This document shows, piece after piece, positions 34,596-43,114 of a stretch of DNA of 52,046 nucleotides. The notes beneath the pieces were generated by a model. The model saw only the letters and a list, made by a program, of their open reading frames with translations. It did not search any database and had not been told where the DNA came from. Location: assembly GCA_021790385.1 (NCBI GenBank), contig JAJYDW010000023.1, positions 1-52,046 on the forward strand, in the 5' to 3' direction. Made by a program: the position numbers and the translations under genes. This stretch comes from Planctomycetota bacterium. Its GTDB lineage: Bacteria > Planctomycetota > Phycisphaerae > WQYP01. How positions within the stretch are numbered: the stretch's first letter is position 1; each line of letters starts with the position of its first letter.

Positions 34596-35687
34596 TTATT
34601 TGGCCGGCTGAATTGGATTATCCTGTACGGTTTTGGTGACGGTTTGCGTTTCCGTGCGCACCTGTGTTCTGGTGGTAATGGACGTCGTTTTCAAGATCAT
34701 CGGACCGGTAATTTCCATATCGACTGTGTTGTTTTGTATATCCGTCGCCTTAAGTCCGCTGGAAACACCCAACTCTCTTTTCAAGGCTACATAAAAACTT
34801 GCCGGCGATCCCTGGTATTGAACAGCCAGCGTACCATAGGCCGTCGAACTCGAACCGGTAATACCCTGTTCCACCACTCGTTTCACTCCCGGTACTTTTT
34901 CAATAAAATGCTGAATCTTAAGCACATCGTCTACCGCTGCGGCATTATAGATACGTACGGTAATAGGGTTGACCGCACCACCGACACCACTCCAGATTGT
35001 GGTCAACTTCTGCATCAATTTATCAGCCAGAAAACCTGTGTACAAATTGATGTTGGTTTTAGTCATCGGAAGCGGCATGTCCACATATTGCCCTCCCAAC
35101 ACCCGGCCATTGGTGGTGCTGATCGCCTGGGCTAACAGACGAATCGCCGGACCTGCAGATGCCTGCGTGGTCGGCGCTGCCTGCACCTCCACCAGAATAT
35201 CCGTGTTCAACTGATGCTGAATCAGCGGCAGCACCCGTGGATCCCCGTTTTGCAAGCGCAAAAAGCTTTCCCGATCCAACACTTGCTGTGCCATCTGCGG
35301 ATCCTGAATATCGACTTGCCCGCCGGCATTGAGATAATCAATCATCGAAATCTGGATGGCCTGGTAATCGTTGGGCAAAATGCCGGTTTTCTGCATCGCC
35401 AATTTACTGGTCGGATACGTTACCAGCACCATGATCCGCGGGCTGCGCTGTGCCTGATAAGCCCGCACATACCCGGCTTCGTCCGGCAATGGTACATGCT
35501 GGCCAATGCCACCGGTTGAGACAAAGGCATCCGGCGGTAAAGGTTTGGAATAGGGCATGGGTTGGTAAGCACTCCGATCCTGGGCGGAAGGAATGTTCAC
35601 CCGCTGCACCGTTTGGCAGCCGGCCATCATGCCACCAAAGGCCAACATGAATGCTCCGACGATCAAGGTAAAATGCTGGTTTTTCAT
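34596..35687 (-). CDS. Lipoprotein, possibly LpoB/CsgG-like
   Basis: 363 aa with lipobox MAGC (Cys24). The middle part, about residues 95-235 (IMVLVTYPTSKLAM, MIDYLNAGGQVDIQD, LNTDILVEVQAAP, DKLMQKLTTIW), follows the pattern of LpoB/CsgG-type domains, which form small alpha/beta folds acting at the outer membrane. The C-terminal 90 residues add another domain and a Thr/Gln-rich tail. GGAG precedes the ATG, and the YcfL-like gene follows after 40 bp. The LpoB assignment is an inference from fold-like pattern and neighbour. Confidence 0.55.
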   Translation of the reverse strand: MKNQHFTLIVGAFMLAFGGMMAGCQTVQRVNIPSAQDRSAYQPMPYSKPLPPDAFVSTGGIGQHVPLPDEAGYVRAYQAQRSPRIMVLVTYPTSKLAMQKTGILPNDYQAIQISMIDYLNAGGQVDIQDPQMAQQVLDRESFLRLQNGDPRVLPLIQHQLNTDILVEVQAAPTTQASAGPAIRLLAQAISTTNGRVLGGQYVDMPLPMTKTNINLYTGFLADKLMQKLTTIWSGVGGAVNPITVRIYNAAAVDDVLKIQHFIEKVPGVKRVVEQGITGSSSTAYGTLAVQYQGSPASFYVALKRELGVSSGLKATDIQNNTVDMEITGPMILKTTSITTRTQVRTETQTVTKTVQDNPIQPAK

Positions 35688-35811
35688 AATGCATACTCCG
35701 ACAATTACCGCTGATTTATGTTATTTTATGAACATCAACGTCCATCAGCAACTTCACTGCCACTCCATAGACAAACGCCCGAAAACGAACTTGTTGCAGT
35801 CTCTGCTCCCA

Positions 35812-37422
35812 TCACCGTCGTCCGCGATTTCCTTTTCCCCTTTGTCCCCGCCTACCCACGGCCGCCGTGCTCATGTGAGTCATTTTACCCTTGTCGGCGG
35901 CGGCAGCGTTATCCCGGGCGGCCTGGCGGTCACGGGCCATTTCTTCTACGGTTTTGGTATGCAGACGTGCTGCGCCTTGATAATTGCTTTGCAACTTAAC
36001 ACGAGTGCCATCTTTCACCGCCTGGGCCAGCCGCTGCGCTGCCGCCGGAATTTGCGACTTATATTGCGGCAGCCACGAGGCCTGGGCGACCAACATCTCA
36101 TCGGTCATTTGCCACACTTCTTCCGGATTGCATACTGCACCAACCAAAGGATCATGAAGCATGGCCTGCTTGAGCAGGGTTACATCTCCACGCACCGCCG
36201 CTTCCATGGCCATTTCCTGTACGCGAACAGTCGCCGAGCATGTGGCCGCACAGGCCAGGGGCAACGGCCCCACCACGGGTATATTCATACCATTGCGATC
36301 GACATAACCGGGAACTTCCACTATTGCATCCTCCGGCAGATTAGCAATGTAACCCTTGTTGGGCACATTAAAATGTCCCCGATATATCCGCCCCGTTTCC
36401 AGCCCTTCAATAATATAGGATCCATGTTCTTCACTCCGATGTTCCGGCCCGATTTTGGGACTTGGTTGCGAGAGCCAGTTCGGAAAATCCGTCTCAAACC
36501 AATTACGTCCTTCGGTGCTTACCCGCAGGTAGCCGCCCGTCTCGCCATTGATCCAGGAGCTTAAATCAATCCAATTTTTGATTTCAGCAGACCGCTTGCG
36601 ATACCACGGCAGGTATTCGCTTAGATGTCCATTGGATTCCGTGGAGTAATATCCAAACCGCCGCAGCACATCGATACGCACTTTTTCCGTCCTGGCATAT
36701 TCCGGATGGGCCTGAAACAATTCCAACAGCCGCGGCACCATATCCATTCCCCGCCACTGTACCTTGATATACCAAGTCTGGTGATTGATGCCTGCAGCAA
36801 CAATATCCACATCACAACGATGGAGTTTTTTGTCTTTTTTGATCAGCCCGACTTTTTGCGCCCATAGCTCTATACACCTGGTAATCTGCCAATGCCCGCC
36901 CTGCACACCATGGCACAAGCCAATGGTCTTGACCCCTCCATATTTGTTGCAGGCCCAAGTATTCATGGCCATGGGATTGGAATAATTCAAAAATAAAGCC
37001 CCTGGTTTTGCCACTGCTTGAATATCCCGGCAAATATCCAAAAGGGCGGCAATGGTGCGCTGTGCATACATAATGCCTCCGGCACAGATGGTATCCCCCA
37101 CGCACTGGTCCACTCCGTACTTCAGTGGAATATCAATATCTGTCTGAAATGCATCCAAACCTCCCTGGCGAATGGTCGAGATCACATAATCCGCCTGGGC
37201 CAATGCCTCCCGCTGATTCTTAGCCGCAATCACTTTTGCCGGTAGCTTATTGGCGGCAATATCCTTGCGGCAAAGCTGGGCCACCATATCCAGATTCTTT
37301 TTGGATATATCCGTGAAACTAAAGGTTGTATTCACCAGTTCGGGTACACCAAGTATGTCGCGCATCAAAGCCCGCGTAAAACCGATTGAACCAGCCCCCA
37401 CCATGGCTACCTTAATCGCCAT
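35812..37422 (-). CDS. Glycoside hydrolase family 4 (alpha-galactosidase/alpha-glucosidase type)
   Basis: 536 aa. GH4 enzymes use NAD and a divalent metal for a redox-assisted hydrolysis. The NAD site is VAMVGAGSIGFTRAL; the metal ligands lie in GLCHGVQ (Cys) and AAGINHQTW (His). SNPMAMNTWA is typical of MelA-like members. The start at 37422 is preferred because GGAG lies exactly 6 nt upstream of that ATG; the ATG at 37428 abuts the site. The protein ends in a Lys/Arg/Gly-rich tail (GRRGQRGKGNRGRR) longer than usual. Likely cytoplasmic. Confidence 0.92.
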   Translation of the reverse strand: MAIKVAMVGAGSIGFTRALMRDILGVPELVNTTFSFTDISKKNLDMVAQLCRKDIAANKLPAKVIAAKNQREALAQADYVISTIRQGGLDAFQTDIDIPLKYGVDQCVGDTICAGGIMYAQRTIAALLDICRDIQAVAKPGALFLNYSNPMAMNTWACNKYGGVKTIGLCHGVQGGHWQITRCIELWAQKVGLIKKDKKLHRCDVDIVAAGINHQTWYIKVQWRGMDMVPRLLELFQAHPEYARTEKVRIDVLRRFGYYSTESNGHLSEYLPWYRKRSAEIKNWIDLSSWINGETGGYLRVSTEGRNWFETDFPNWLSQPSPKIGPEHRSEEHGSYIIEGLETGRIYRGHFNVPNKGYIANLPEDAIVEVPGYVDRNGMNIPVVGPLPLACAATCSATVRVQEMAMEAAVRGDVTLLKQAMLHDPLVGAVCNPEEVWQMTDEMLVAQASWLPQYKSQIPAAAQRLAQAVKDGTRVKLQSNYQGAARLHTKTVEEMARDRQAARDNAAAADKGKMTHMSTAAVGRRGQRGKGNRGRR

Positions 37423-37521
37423 TGTCATCTCCAAAAAACGCCAAACACCAACAACCTGTTCCACCTGCACCCGCGCAGCACTGCCGCAATAGTTTAATCC
37501 GAAATCGATCTGGCCGCTTTA

Positions 37522-37989
37522 TCAGCCGTGATGGTGCTGCCGCCAGGCGAGAACATCCAAAGAGATCCAAAAGATCAGGTACGCCGTGCCAAGCGCCGCA
37601 ATAATCGTCGCAATGATGGCCAGACCGCGTGGGCGGAATCTAAGCCCAACCAGGCTCATCACCAAGCCGATGGGGGAAACCAAACCCGCACAAAATATCC
37701 CCATGACGGCAATAATTAATCCAGCCAACCCGTAACCATTAAGAGGTCGTGCGGATTCGCCCGCCTCCTGTGGGGTGTCATGGCGAATCATCGGCCCGGG
37801 CGCAGCCGAATTTGTCCCGGCCTCAGGCGATGGAAGTGGAGGGCAGGTCGGTGAGCGTTGCGCTTGGTTGGGCGCAGTGATCTTGGGCGAAAAAATTTCA
37901 AAGCAGCGTCGGCAAACAATTTTACCCCGATGAATCCACGGTTTGTTTGGCTCAAGAATGCCCGCGCCGCAATGGGTGCAAATTTTCAT
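37522..37989 (-). CDS. Zinc-ribbon membrane protein (DUF4190-like)
   Basis: 155 aa. The N-terminus carries a zinc ribbon (CTHCGAG and CRRCFE), then a Pro/Ser-rich linker at about 35-80 and two membrane helices (LAGLIIAVMGIFCAGLVSPIGLV and LAIIATIIAALGTAYLIFW) in the DUF4190 arrangement. The function is unknown. It follows clpX on the same strand after 38 bp. Confidence 0.65.
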   Translation of the reverse strand: MKICTHCGAGILEPNKPWIHRGKIVCRRCFEIFSPKITAPNQAQRSPTCPPLPSPEAGTNSAAPGPMIRHDTPQEAGESARPLNGYGLAGLIIAVMGIFCAGLVSPIGLVMSLVGLRFRPRGLAIIATIIAALGTAYLIFWISLDVLAWRQHHHG

Positions 37990-38027
37990 GCCGGTTCACG
38001 GAAACGATTTCCGAGCCTCTGGGCCGA

Positions 38028-39413
38028 TCATGCGCTTTCTTTGATGGGTATCGGTTTGCTGTCAAAGAGGCCGGCCTCACCGCGCACAATTTCTTCAGTA
38101 ATGACATAATGGCCGTGCTGGCCTCTTTCCGGCAATTGATACATCACGTCGATCATCAATTCCTCCATCACGCTGCGCAAGGCCCGGGCACCGGTATCGC
38201 GTTTCAGGGCCTTTTCCGCGATAAGGCGCAGTGCCGGAGCGGTAAACTCCAACTCACACCCTTCCAGTTGGAAGAACTTCTGGTATTGGCGTACCAGAGC
38301 GTTTTTCGGTTCCTGGAGAATCTGCATCATGGCTTCGTGCGTGAGCGGTGCCAGCGGTGCGATGACGGGCAAGCGACCGACGAATTCGGGAATCATGCCG
38401 TATTCGATCAGGTCGTCAGGCGTAACCTGAGCGATATAGCTGGAGGGCTTGTTGGCGGCATCCTGCGCGGCATTGATTTCCGTGCCGAACCCGATCATTT
38501 TTTTCCCCAGACGATTGGCGATAATCTGATCAAGTCCCACAAAGGTGCCACCGCATATAAACAAAATATGGGTGGTATCGATTTGAATGTACTGTTGTTC
38601 GGGATGTTTGCGGCCACCCTGTGGAGGTACATTCGCCAGCGTACCCTCCAGCATTTTTAACAGGGCCTGCTGCACACCCTCACCCGAAACATCGCGGGTG
38701 ATGGACACATTCATATTGGTTTTGCCGATTTTGTCGATCTCGTCAATGTAGATGATGCCGCGTTGGGCGGCTTCGAGATCGTAATCCGCATTTTGCAGCA
38801 GTTTGAGCAGGAGATTTTCAACATCTTCTCCCACATAGCCGGCCTCCGTGAGCGTGGTGGCATCACCAATGGCAAATGGCACGTTAAGACTGCGGGCCAG
38901 GGTACGCGCCAAAAGCGTTTTGCCCGATCCGGTGGGACCTATCAACAACACATTGGATTTATCAATTTCCACATCGTCTGCGCCGCGGGCATCCGTGTGC
39001 ATGAGACGTTTGTAATGGTTATGCACCGCCACGGCCAAGGCACGCTTGGCAGGATCCTGTCCGATGACATACTGGTCCATGAAGTCTTTGAGTTGCCGTG
39101 GGGGCGGAATTTGGCCGACAAGGGGTTTGGATCCGGACACTTTGCGGCGTTCCTGGCGAAAAATATTCTGGCAAAGTTCAGAACAGTTGGAACAAATGTA
39201 GATGTCGTTGGGACCTTCCACCATCGGCCCAACTTCCCGGCTGGATTTGCCACAAAAAGAACAACTGGTAATTTTACGGCCACGGAACCCGCTGCCGCCG
39301 CCGCTACCGCTGCCTCCCCCACCACCTGATCCACTACCACCGTTGCCCGAACCAGATCCACCGGTTCCACCGAACCCCGTTGAACTGGAACCACCACCGG
39401 TTTGATTAATCAT
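38028..39413 (-). CDS. clpX: ATP-dependent Clp protease ATP-binding subunit ClpX
   Basis: 461 aa. The zinc-binding domain uses Cys51, Cys54, Cys74 and Cys77 ([14 protein letters not shown]). The AAA+ module has Walker A GPTGSGKT, Walker [10 protein letters not shown], the pore motif GYVGEDVEN and the sensor-2 region [13 protein letters not shown]. ClpX unfolds proteins for ClpP. The first 45 residues are unusual: almost pure Gly/Ser ([13 protein letters not shown]) where other ClpX proteins start directly with the zinc domain. The start at 39413 is chosen for MINQTGG; the frame is open to 39539. clpP and tig, frequent partners, are not next to it. Confidence 0.95.
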   Translation of the reverse strand: MINQTGGGSSSTGFGGTGGSGSGNGGSGSGGGGGSGSGGGSGFRGRKITSCSFCGKSSREVGPMVEGPNDIYICSNCSELCQNIFRQERRKVSGSKPLVGQIPPPRQLKDFMDQYVIGQDPAKRALAVAVHNHYKRLMHTDARGADDVEIDKSNVLLIGPTGSGKTLLARTLARSLNVPFAIGDATTLTEAGYVGEDVENLLLKLLQNADYDLEAAQRGIIYIDEIDKIGKTNMNVSITRDVSGEGVQQALLKMLEGTLANVPPQGGRKHPEQQYIQIDTTHILFICGGTFVGLDQIIANRLGKKMIGFGTEINAAQDAANKPSSYIAQVTPDDLIEYGMIPEFVGRLPVIAPLAPLTHEAMMQILQEPKNALVRQYQKFFQLEGCELEFTAPALRLIAEKALKRDTGARALRSVMEELMIDVMYQLPERGQHGHYVITEEIVRGEAGLFDSKPIPIKESA

Positions 39414-39718
39414 GACTTTTTTCCAACCAAATCGAACCGCACTTGTTATTTCTGATATCCCCATAGCCACTTTTATCGGCTTCCGGGTGGCAATCGCTGA
39501 AACCCTTCCATTTTGTCTGGGTAATCCAGCCGATGCCATTTTCGGAGGTTATTTCGCAGTCAGGCATGTGAGCGACTGCAAAATTATCACCTCCCCGCCG
39601 AATTTGTTAATTCTACAGCAATTACCTCTCAAAGTCCAGAGATGCAGCCCAAAAACGCCGCATTGACGGGCCGAAATCCAGGTCTTTCATCGTTCATGGC
39701 CTCCGTAGCGCGGCAAGA
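39414..39718. other. 305-bp region upstream of clpX
   Basis: This region lies between clpX and the SHOCT gene, both minus strand, and should hold the clpX promoter. On the minus strand it contains a near-perfect anti-SD match (GGAGGTGAT, within 39596-39584), followed by a 10-codon TTG frame (39581-39549) and a 53-codon ATG frame (39567-39406) that overlaps the clpX start. Neither protein is recognisable, and the 53-codon start is far from the ribosome site. Confidence 0.4.
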
Positions 39719-40015
39719 CTATTTCCTGTCTTGACCAGTATCGGAGTCTGCCGAAGCCGCCGGCTCTGAAGGTAAGAAACGTTCCTTCATTCGCGCTGCC
39801 GACTTGGCTTTGATACGCAGATATTCCTCATGGGTCAGTTCGCCGTTTTCGTGCATGCGTTTAAAGTCCAGCAGAGTAAAGCCGCCCGCAGATGAGGGGG
39901 TATCCTCCTCATCCACCATTTTGCGACGGATAACTCGCACTGCCAGATACCCGATCACGCCCAAAATCATCAGCCCGATGCCGCCAAGAATAATCTGTAC
40001 CAGCGTTGCGATCAT
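39719..40015 (-). CDS. Small membrane protein with SHOCT-like C-terminus
   Basis: 98 aa. One membrane helix at about 5-28 (VQIILGGIGLMILGVIGYL) is followed by a charged linker and a SHOCT-like motif (LLDFKRMHENGELTHEEYLRIKAK), a short helical oligomerisation module. GGAG lies 6 nt before the ATG at 40015; a TTG two codons upstream abuts the site. Its role is unknown. Confidence 0.72.
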   Translation of the reverse strand: MIATLVQIILGGIGLMILGVIGYLAVRVIRRKMVDEEDTPSSAGGFTLLDFKRMHENGELTHEEYLRIKAKSAARMKERFLPSEPAASADSDTGQDRK

Positions 40016-40237
40016 ACCCAACTCCAGACTGCTCGAGTCCCCCTCCGACCTGGTAACTACGCATAGACCAGACCTACTCCTATTCTATTGTACGTCAAGC
40101 ATGGTCCACGGGTATAGGTCATGAGTTTTGTTGCCACAACGTGCCAAGCTATATCGTTACACTGCGGTCTGAAAATAGTTTTGCAGGCGCTGCCGCTGGC
40201 TCGAAATGATGGAACAAAACCCCTATACTGCCGCAGC

Positions 40238-40768
40238 ATGGGAAACGCAAAATCAACCACCCGATCCATGACAGCCCCACCACGCTCCCGGCCCGGCCCG
40301 GCAAAAGCATCGGCCAAGACCCATGCACCACATATCGAAAACCGACGGGCGTATCACGATTATTTTATTCTGGACAAATTTGAAGCTGGCCTGGCCCTGG
40401 TTGGCAGCGAAGTTAAAAGCCTGCGCCAAGGCGGCGCTCAGTTAGCGGGATCCTTTGCCATAATTCGCAATGGACAGGTTTTTCTGATGGGTTGTCACAT
40501 CAAAGAATATGAACAGGCCAATCAATTTAATCATGATCCCACCCGCGTTCGCACCCTGCTGTTGCACCGGCGCGAAATCAGACGGCTGGAACAGCGAATG
40601 GCCAAGGAAGATGGAACTACACTGGTTCCATTGACTATTTATTTCAAGCGCGGCTTTGCCAAGGTGTCTTTAGGACTGGCTAAGGGTAAAGCCAAGTATG
40701 ATAAACGTGAGGCCATCAAGGCGCGGGACGCGGCTATGCAGATGCGCCGAGCCATGCGGCGGCGATGA
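40238..40768 (+). CDS. smpB: tmRNA-binding protein SmpB
   Basis: 176 aa. The core NRRAYHDYFILDKFEAGLALVG-type region, GSEVKSLRQG, LLLHRREIRRLE and KVSLGLAKGKAKYDKRE are invariant SmpB elements; the basic C-terminal tail enters the decoding centre. SmpB delivers tmRNA to stalled ribosomes. The 30-residue Pro/Ala-rich N-terminal extension is longer than usual, and the start could instead be at 40268. A TATACT at 40224-40229 would place transcription right at the ATG. No ssrA gene is seen nearby. Confidence 0.93.
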   Translation: MGNAKSTTRSMTAPPRSRPGPAKASAKTHAPHIENRRAYHDYFILDKFEAGLALVGSEVKSLRQGGAQLAGSFAIIRNGQVFLMGCHIKEYEQANQFNHDPTRVRTLLLHRREIRRLEQRMAKEDGTTLVPLTIYFKRGFAKVSLGLAKGKAKYDKREAIKARDAAMQMRRAMRRR

Positions 40769-40826
40769 TGCCGTGGTCAAGGCCGCCGCCTGCAACGCAT
40801 CCCCGTACCTGCCGATGCCACTGCAG

Positions 40827-41546
40827 TTAAAAGTGCAACATCTTTTTTACATTGCTGATACCCGGCATGCCCCCTGCTTCAAACTGGCCGGCCAGCTTTT
40901 CCACATCGCCAAGCGATTTAATCGAGCCGTTATTAAGCCCGGTTTGAACCTGCTGCAGAAAATTGGTAGCTTTGGTCAAACCCGTGGTCAGGGCACTGAG
41001 CTTACTTTCCGCAGTGGCGGCATCCGGATACAGACTGCTCACCGTCTTTTGCAGGTCGACTTTCCAGTTGCCGGCATATTGTTTCAAATAAACCGAGGCC
41101 ATGTTGTCACCTTGTTTGATAATGGCGTTTTCGCCTTGAATGACCAAGGGCGATTTCTCGGAGGCTACAGACGGAATCAGGCCGCTTGACGGAGCAATTT
41201 TAGCCACCAGTGCACCAATTTCCGAGGACTGCCCCCCCAGCTTCTTTTCCGCAGCCTGAACCACCGTGGTTTTCAGGGATTCCATCTTGGCTACAGCGGC
41301 CACAAGCTTTTTCTCTATCGGAGTGTTGGCGGCAAAGCTGTTTTCAATTTGTGATACATCGCCGGATTTTATCGTTTGAACAATATGCGTCAGCGCCGTC
41401 TCCGCCGAGCCTACCGTCAGAGCGGCTGCGCTGTTATTGCCTCCGGAGTTTGCCGTTGATGCGGACTTGCCTTTTGGCGACTTGGAACAACCGCCAAGAG
41501 TCAGCCCCAACACCAAACCACAGACCATTGCGTAGCGAATTTTCAT
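40827..41546 (-). CDS. Lipoprotein of unknown function
   Basis: 239 aa with lipobox LGGC (Cys20), then a Ser/Asn/Gly-rich linker. The mature part is mainly helical and hydrophilic (ETALTHIVQTIKSGDVSQIE, AKMESLKTTVVQAAEKKLGG), with one beta-rich segment (ASVYLKQYAGNWKVDL) reminiscent of NTF2-like folds. The ATG at 41546 has AGG six nt upstream. Probably in the periplasm, anchored to a membrane. Confidence 0.7.
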   Translation of the reverse strand: MKIRYAMVCGLVLGLTLGGCSKSPKGKSASTANSGGNNSAAALTVGSAETALTHIVQTIKSGDVSQIENSFAANTPIEKKLVAAVAKMESLKTTVVQAAEKKLGGQSSEIGALVAKIAPSSGLIPSVASEKSPLVIQGENAIIKQGDNMASVYLKQYAGNWKVDLQKTVSSLYPDAATAESKLSALTTGLTKATNFLQQVQTGLNNGSIKSLGDVEKLAGQFEAGGMPGISNVKKMLHF

Positions 41547-41590
41547 GGGCATCCTATCAAAAGAAACTTTATTTTCGAATTCTGCGTGAC

Positions 41591-41619
41591 ATCATATCGC
41601 GAAAGCAGCGCATTGACAA
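41591..41619 (-). promoter_or_regulatory. Promoter of the lipoprotein gene
   Basis: On the minus strand TTGTCA (41619-41614), 17 bp, TATGAT (41596-41591); both boxes are one base from consensus. Transcription would begin near 41584, 38 nt before the ATG at 41546. It is divergent from the DAHP synthase promoter 46 bp away. Confidence 0.6.
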
Positions 41620-41664
41620 GTTCGCTGGCTGGCATACAACGGGCGGACAATCAAGGACAACCCA

Positions 41665-41693
41665 TTGACTTTTGGCTGTGGGTTGCTCATAAT
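41665..41693 (+). promoter_or_regulatory. Promoter of the DAHP synthase leader
   Basis: TTGACT at 41665-41670, exactly 17 bp, CATAAT at 41688-41693; both are one base from consensus. Initiation 6-8 nt downstream falls at about 41699-41701, at the tandem ATG codons of the leader peptide. Confidence 0.65.
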
Positions 41694-41696
41694 TTC

Positions 41697-41804
41697 ATGA
41701 TGAGCGCGATCTGGTCATATTTTGAACACCCTGTCCGCGAACCCATTTGGCTATTTTGGCGGGCTGATTTTTACTTTGTCAGATTGAGACCATCGCGAGC
41801 TTAG
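41697..41804 (+). CDS. Aromatic-rich leader peptide of a putative attenuator
   Basis: 35 codons starting with two ATGs (41697 and 41700) and ending in TAG at 41802-41804. Nine residues are aromatic: Trp6, Tyr8, Phe9, Trp18, Phe20, Trp21, Phe25, Tyr26 and Phe27. This density is characteristic of attenuation leader peptides, in which ribosome stalling on scarce charged tRNAs controls folding of the mRNA. No Shine-Dalgarno site fits, because the promoter sits immediately upstream; a leaderless start at 41700 is the simplest explanation. The next real gene is DAHP synthase, the entry enzyme to Phe, Tyr and Trp. Confidence 0.65.
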   Translation: MMSAIWSYFEHPVREPIWLFWRADFYFVRLRPSRA

Positions 41805-41864
41805 ACGTCCATCATACATCAGAAAGCGTACTTTAAGCCCGCCCGCAAGACGGGCTATTTTTTT
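41705..41864 (+). promoter_or_regulatory. Attenuator RNA with competing terminator and antiterminator
   Basis: Three pairings can be read. CGCGAT and GGTC (41705-41710, 41713-41716) pair with GACCATCGCG (41788-41797). GGCGGGCT (41758-41765, the codons for Trp21-Arg-Ala) is perfectly complementary to AGCCCGCC (41836-41843), the 5' arm of the terminator. AGCCCG (41836-41841) pairs with CGGGCT (41851-41856), followed by seven T, to form the terminator. The 8-bp pairing would preclude the terminator, so it acts as antiterminator. Which stall position frees it must be tested: stalling at Trp6-Phe9 would leave 41758-41765 exposed, stalling at Trp18-Trp21 would cover it. Confidence 0.6.
41836..41864 (+). 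terminator. Intrinsic terminator in the DAHP synthase leader
   Basis: Stem AGCCCG/CGGGCT (or the alternative GCCCG-CAAGA-CGGGC) followed by A and seven T (41858-41864). It lies 31 nt after the leader-peptide stop and 184 nt before the DAHP synthase ATG. Confidence 0.75.
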
Positions 41865-41875
41865 GGGGTTCATTT

Positions 41876-42034
41876 ATGAATAACTCACTTGAAGCTACAC
41901 TGCTGCAGGCCGTGAATCTGGCTGAAAGATCCGTGCAGCTCGCCGCCAGGATTGAGCAGGCTCTTTGCGTCAGCGGCGAGCAGGAGTGTCTTTGGCGAAC
42001 GACCAAAATATTCAACGACCAACAACGGCTATAA
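41876..42034 (+). CDS. Small ORF between the terminator and DAHP synthase
   Basis: 52 aa starting [17 protein letters not shown], mostly helical and polar, with two Cys and one Trp. GGGG (41865-41868), next to the T-run, can serve as ribosome site 7 nt upstream. It ends 13 nt before the DAHP synthase ATG, so its translation may help load ribosomes onto that gene. No family is recognised. Confidence 0.45.
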   Translation: MNNSLEATLLQAVNLAERSVQLAARIEQALCVSGEQECLWRTTKIFNDQQRL

Positions 42035-42047
42035 ACAGGAGCAAACA

Positions 42048-43073
42048 ATGATTGTGGTAATGGCCATGGGTGCAACTGCCGGGCAGGTGGACCATGTGGT
42101 GACCCTCATCCGAGAAATGGGTTTGCGTGAACATGTTATTGTCGGCACCGAACGCACGGTGATCGCCGCCCTTGGTGACGACCGCGCCAAAGATAAGGAC
42201 AAGCTCGAAAACGCCCCCGGTGTGGAACGGGTTATGCCGGTGTTAGCCCCCTACAAAATGGCGTCGCGCGAAGTCAAGAAAGAACGCACCGTGGTGCGGC
42301 TGGGTGGTACGCTTGGCGGCCGCGTGGGAGGCAATTCCATCGCCTTGATTGCCGGCCCGTGCTCTGTGGAAAATCGCACGCAGCTTCTGGAAATCGCACA
42401 TCAGGTGAAGGAGGCCGGGGCCACAGCCTTGCGGGGTGGTGCGTTTAAGCCCAGAACCAGTCCCTATGCATTTCAGGGCCTGGGTGAAAAGGGCCTGGAA
42501 ATTCTCGCCGAAGCCCGCGCGCAAACGGGATTGGCCGTGGTAACAGAAGTCATGTCCGTAGAGCAAGTGCCGCTGGTGGCCCAATATGCGGATGTCTTTC
42601 AGGTGGGTGCCCGCAATATGCAAAATTACAATCTGCTCTGGGCGGTGGGCGAACAGCGTAAACCCGTGCTGCTCAAGCGTGGATTAAGCGCCACCCTGGA
42701 GGAATTTTTACTGGCCGCAGAATATATCATGTCCCGCGGCAACAGCGACGTTATTCTCTGCGAACGCGGCATCCGCACATTTGAAACGTATTGTCGCAAC
42801 ACGCTGCCGCTGGCCATTGTGCCGGAAGTACATCGCATCAGCCATTTGCCCATTGTGGTGGATCCCTCTCAGGGCACCGGCCACGCTCACCTGGTACCAG
42901 ATATGTGCCGGGCTGCGGTGGCCTGCGGTGCCGATGGGTTGATTATTGAGTGCCATCATGATCCGGAACACGCTTTGACCGACGGAGCTCAATCCATCAC
43001 TCCGCAGACCCTGAAGGAACTGGCCAAGTCTTTGAAATTGATTGCCAAAGCCATCAACCGAGAGGTGGAATAA
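42048..43073 (+). CDS. aroF: 3-deoxy-7-phosphoheptulonate (DAHP) synthase, type I-beta
   Basis: 341 aa. An N-terminal ferredoxin-like/ACT-type domain (residues 1-75, [18 protein letters not shown]) precedes the barrel, which shows [44 protein letters not shown] and VDPSQGTGH. It condenses phosphoenolpyruvate and erythrose-4-phosphate, the first step of the shikimate pathway. The N-terminal domain confers allosteric control in relatives (by Phe/Tyr). AGGAG lies 7 nt before the ATG at 42048. The upstream leader suggests a second, transcriptional control by aromatic amino acid supply. Confidence 0.95.
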   Translation: MIVVMAMGATAGQVDHVVTLIREMGLREHVIVGTERTVIAALGDDRAKDKDKLENAPGVERVMPVLAPYKMASREVKKERTVVRLGGTLGGRVGGNSIALIAGPCSVENRTQLLEIAHQVKEAGATALRGGAFKPRTSPYAFQGLGEKGLEILAEARAQTGLAVVTEVMSVEQVPLVAQYADVFQVGARNMQNYNLLWAVGEQRKPVLLKRGLSATLEEFLLAAEYIMSRGNSDVILCERGIRTFETYCRNTLPLAIVPEVHRISHLPIVVDPSQGTGHAHLVPDMCRAAVACGADGLIIECHHDPEHALTDGAQSITPQTLKELAKSLKLIAKAINREVE

Positions 43074-43114
43074 CCACATAGGCCGATATTTATCCACGAT
43101 TGGCACCTGGTGAT

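Noticed and set aside
39293-39400. Gly/Ser codon repeat in clpX as a microsatellite or CRISPR-like array
   Set aside because: It is in frame, irregular and part of a plausible protein linker; no spacer structure exists.
40020-40240. tmRNA gene next to smpB
   Set aside because: No tRNA-like ends or tag reading frame could be found beside smpB.
41586-41804. A 72-codon gene ending at 41804
   Set aside because: Its first 37 codons cross both divergent promoters; only the part after 41697 should be transcribed from the DAHP synthase promoter, so it is treated as a 35-codon leader peptide.
41700-41864. T-box or trp-type riboswitch as explanation for the leader
   Set aside because: No T-box sequence (AGGGTGGNACCGCG) or other riboswitch core is visible; the aromatic codons explain it better.
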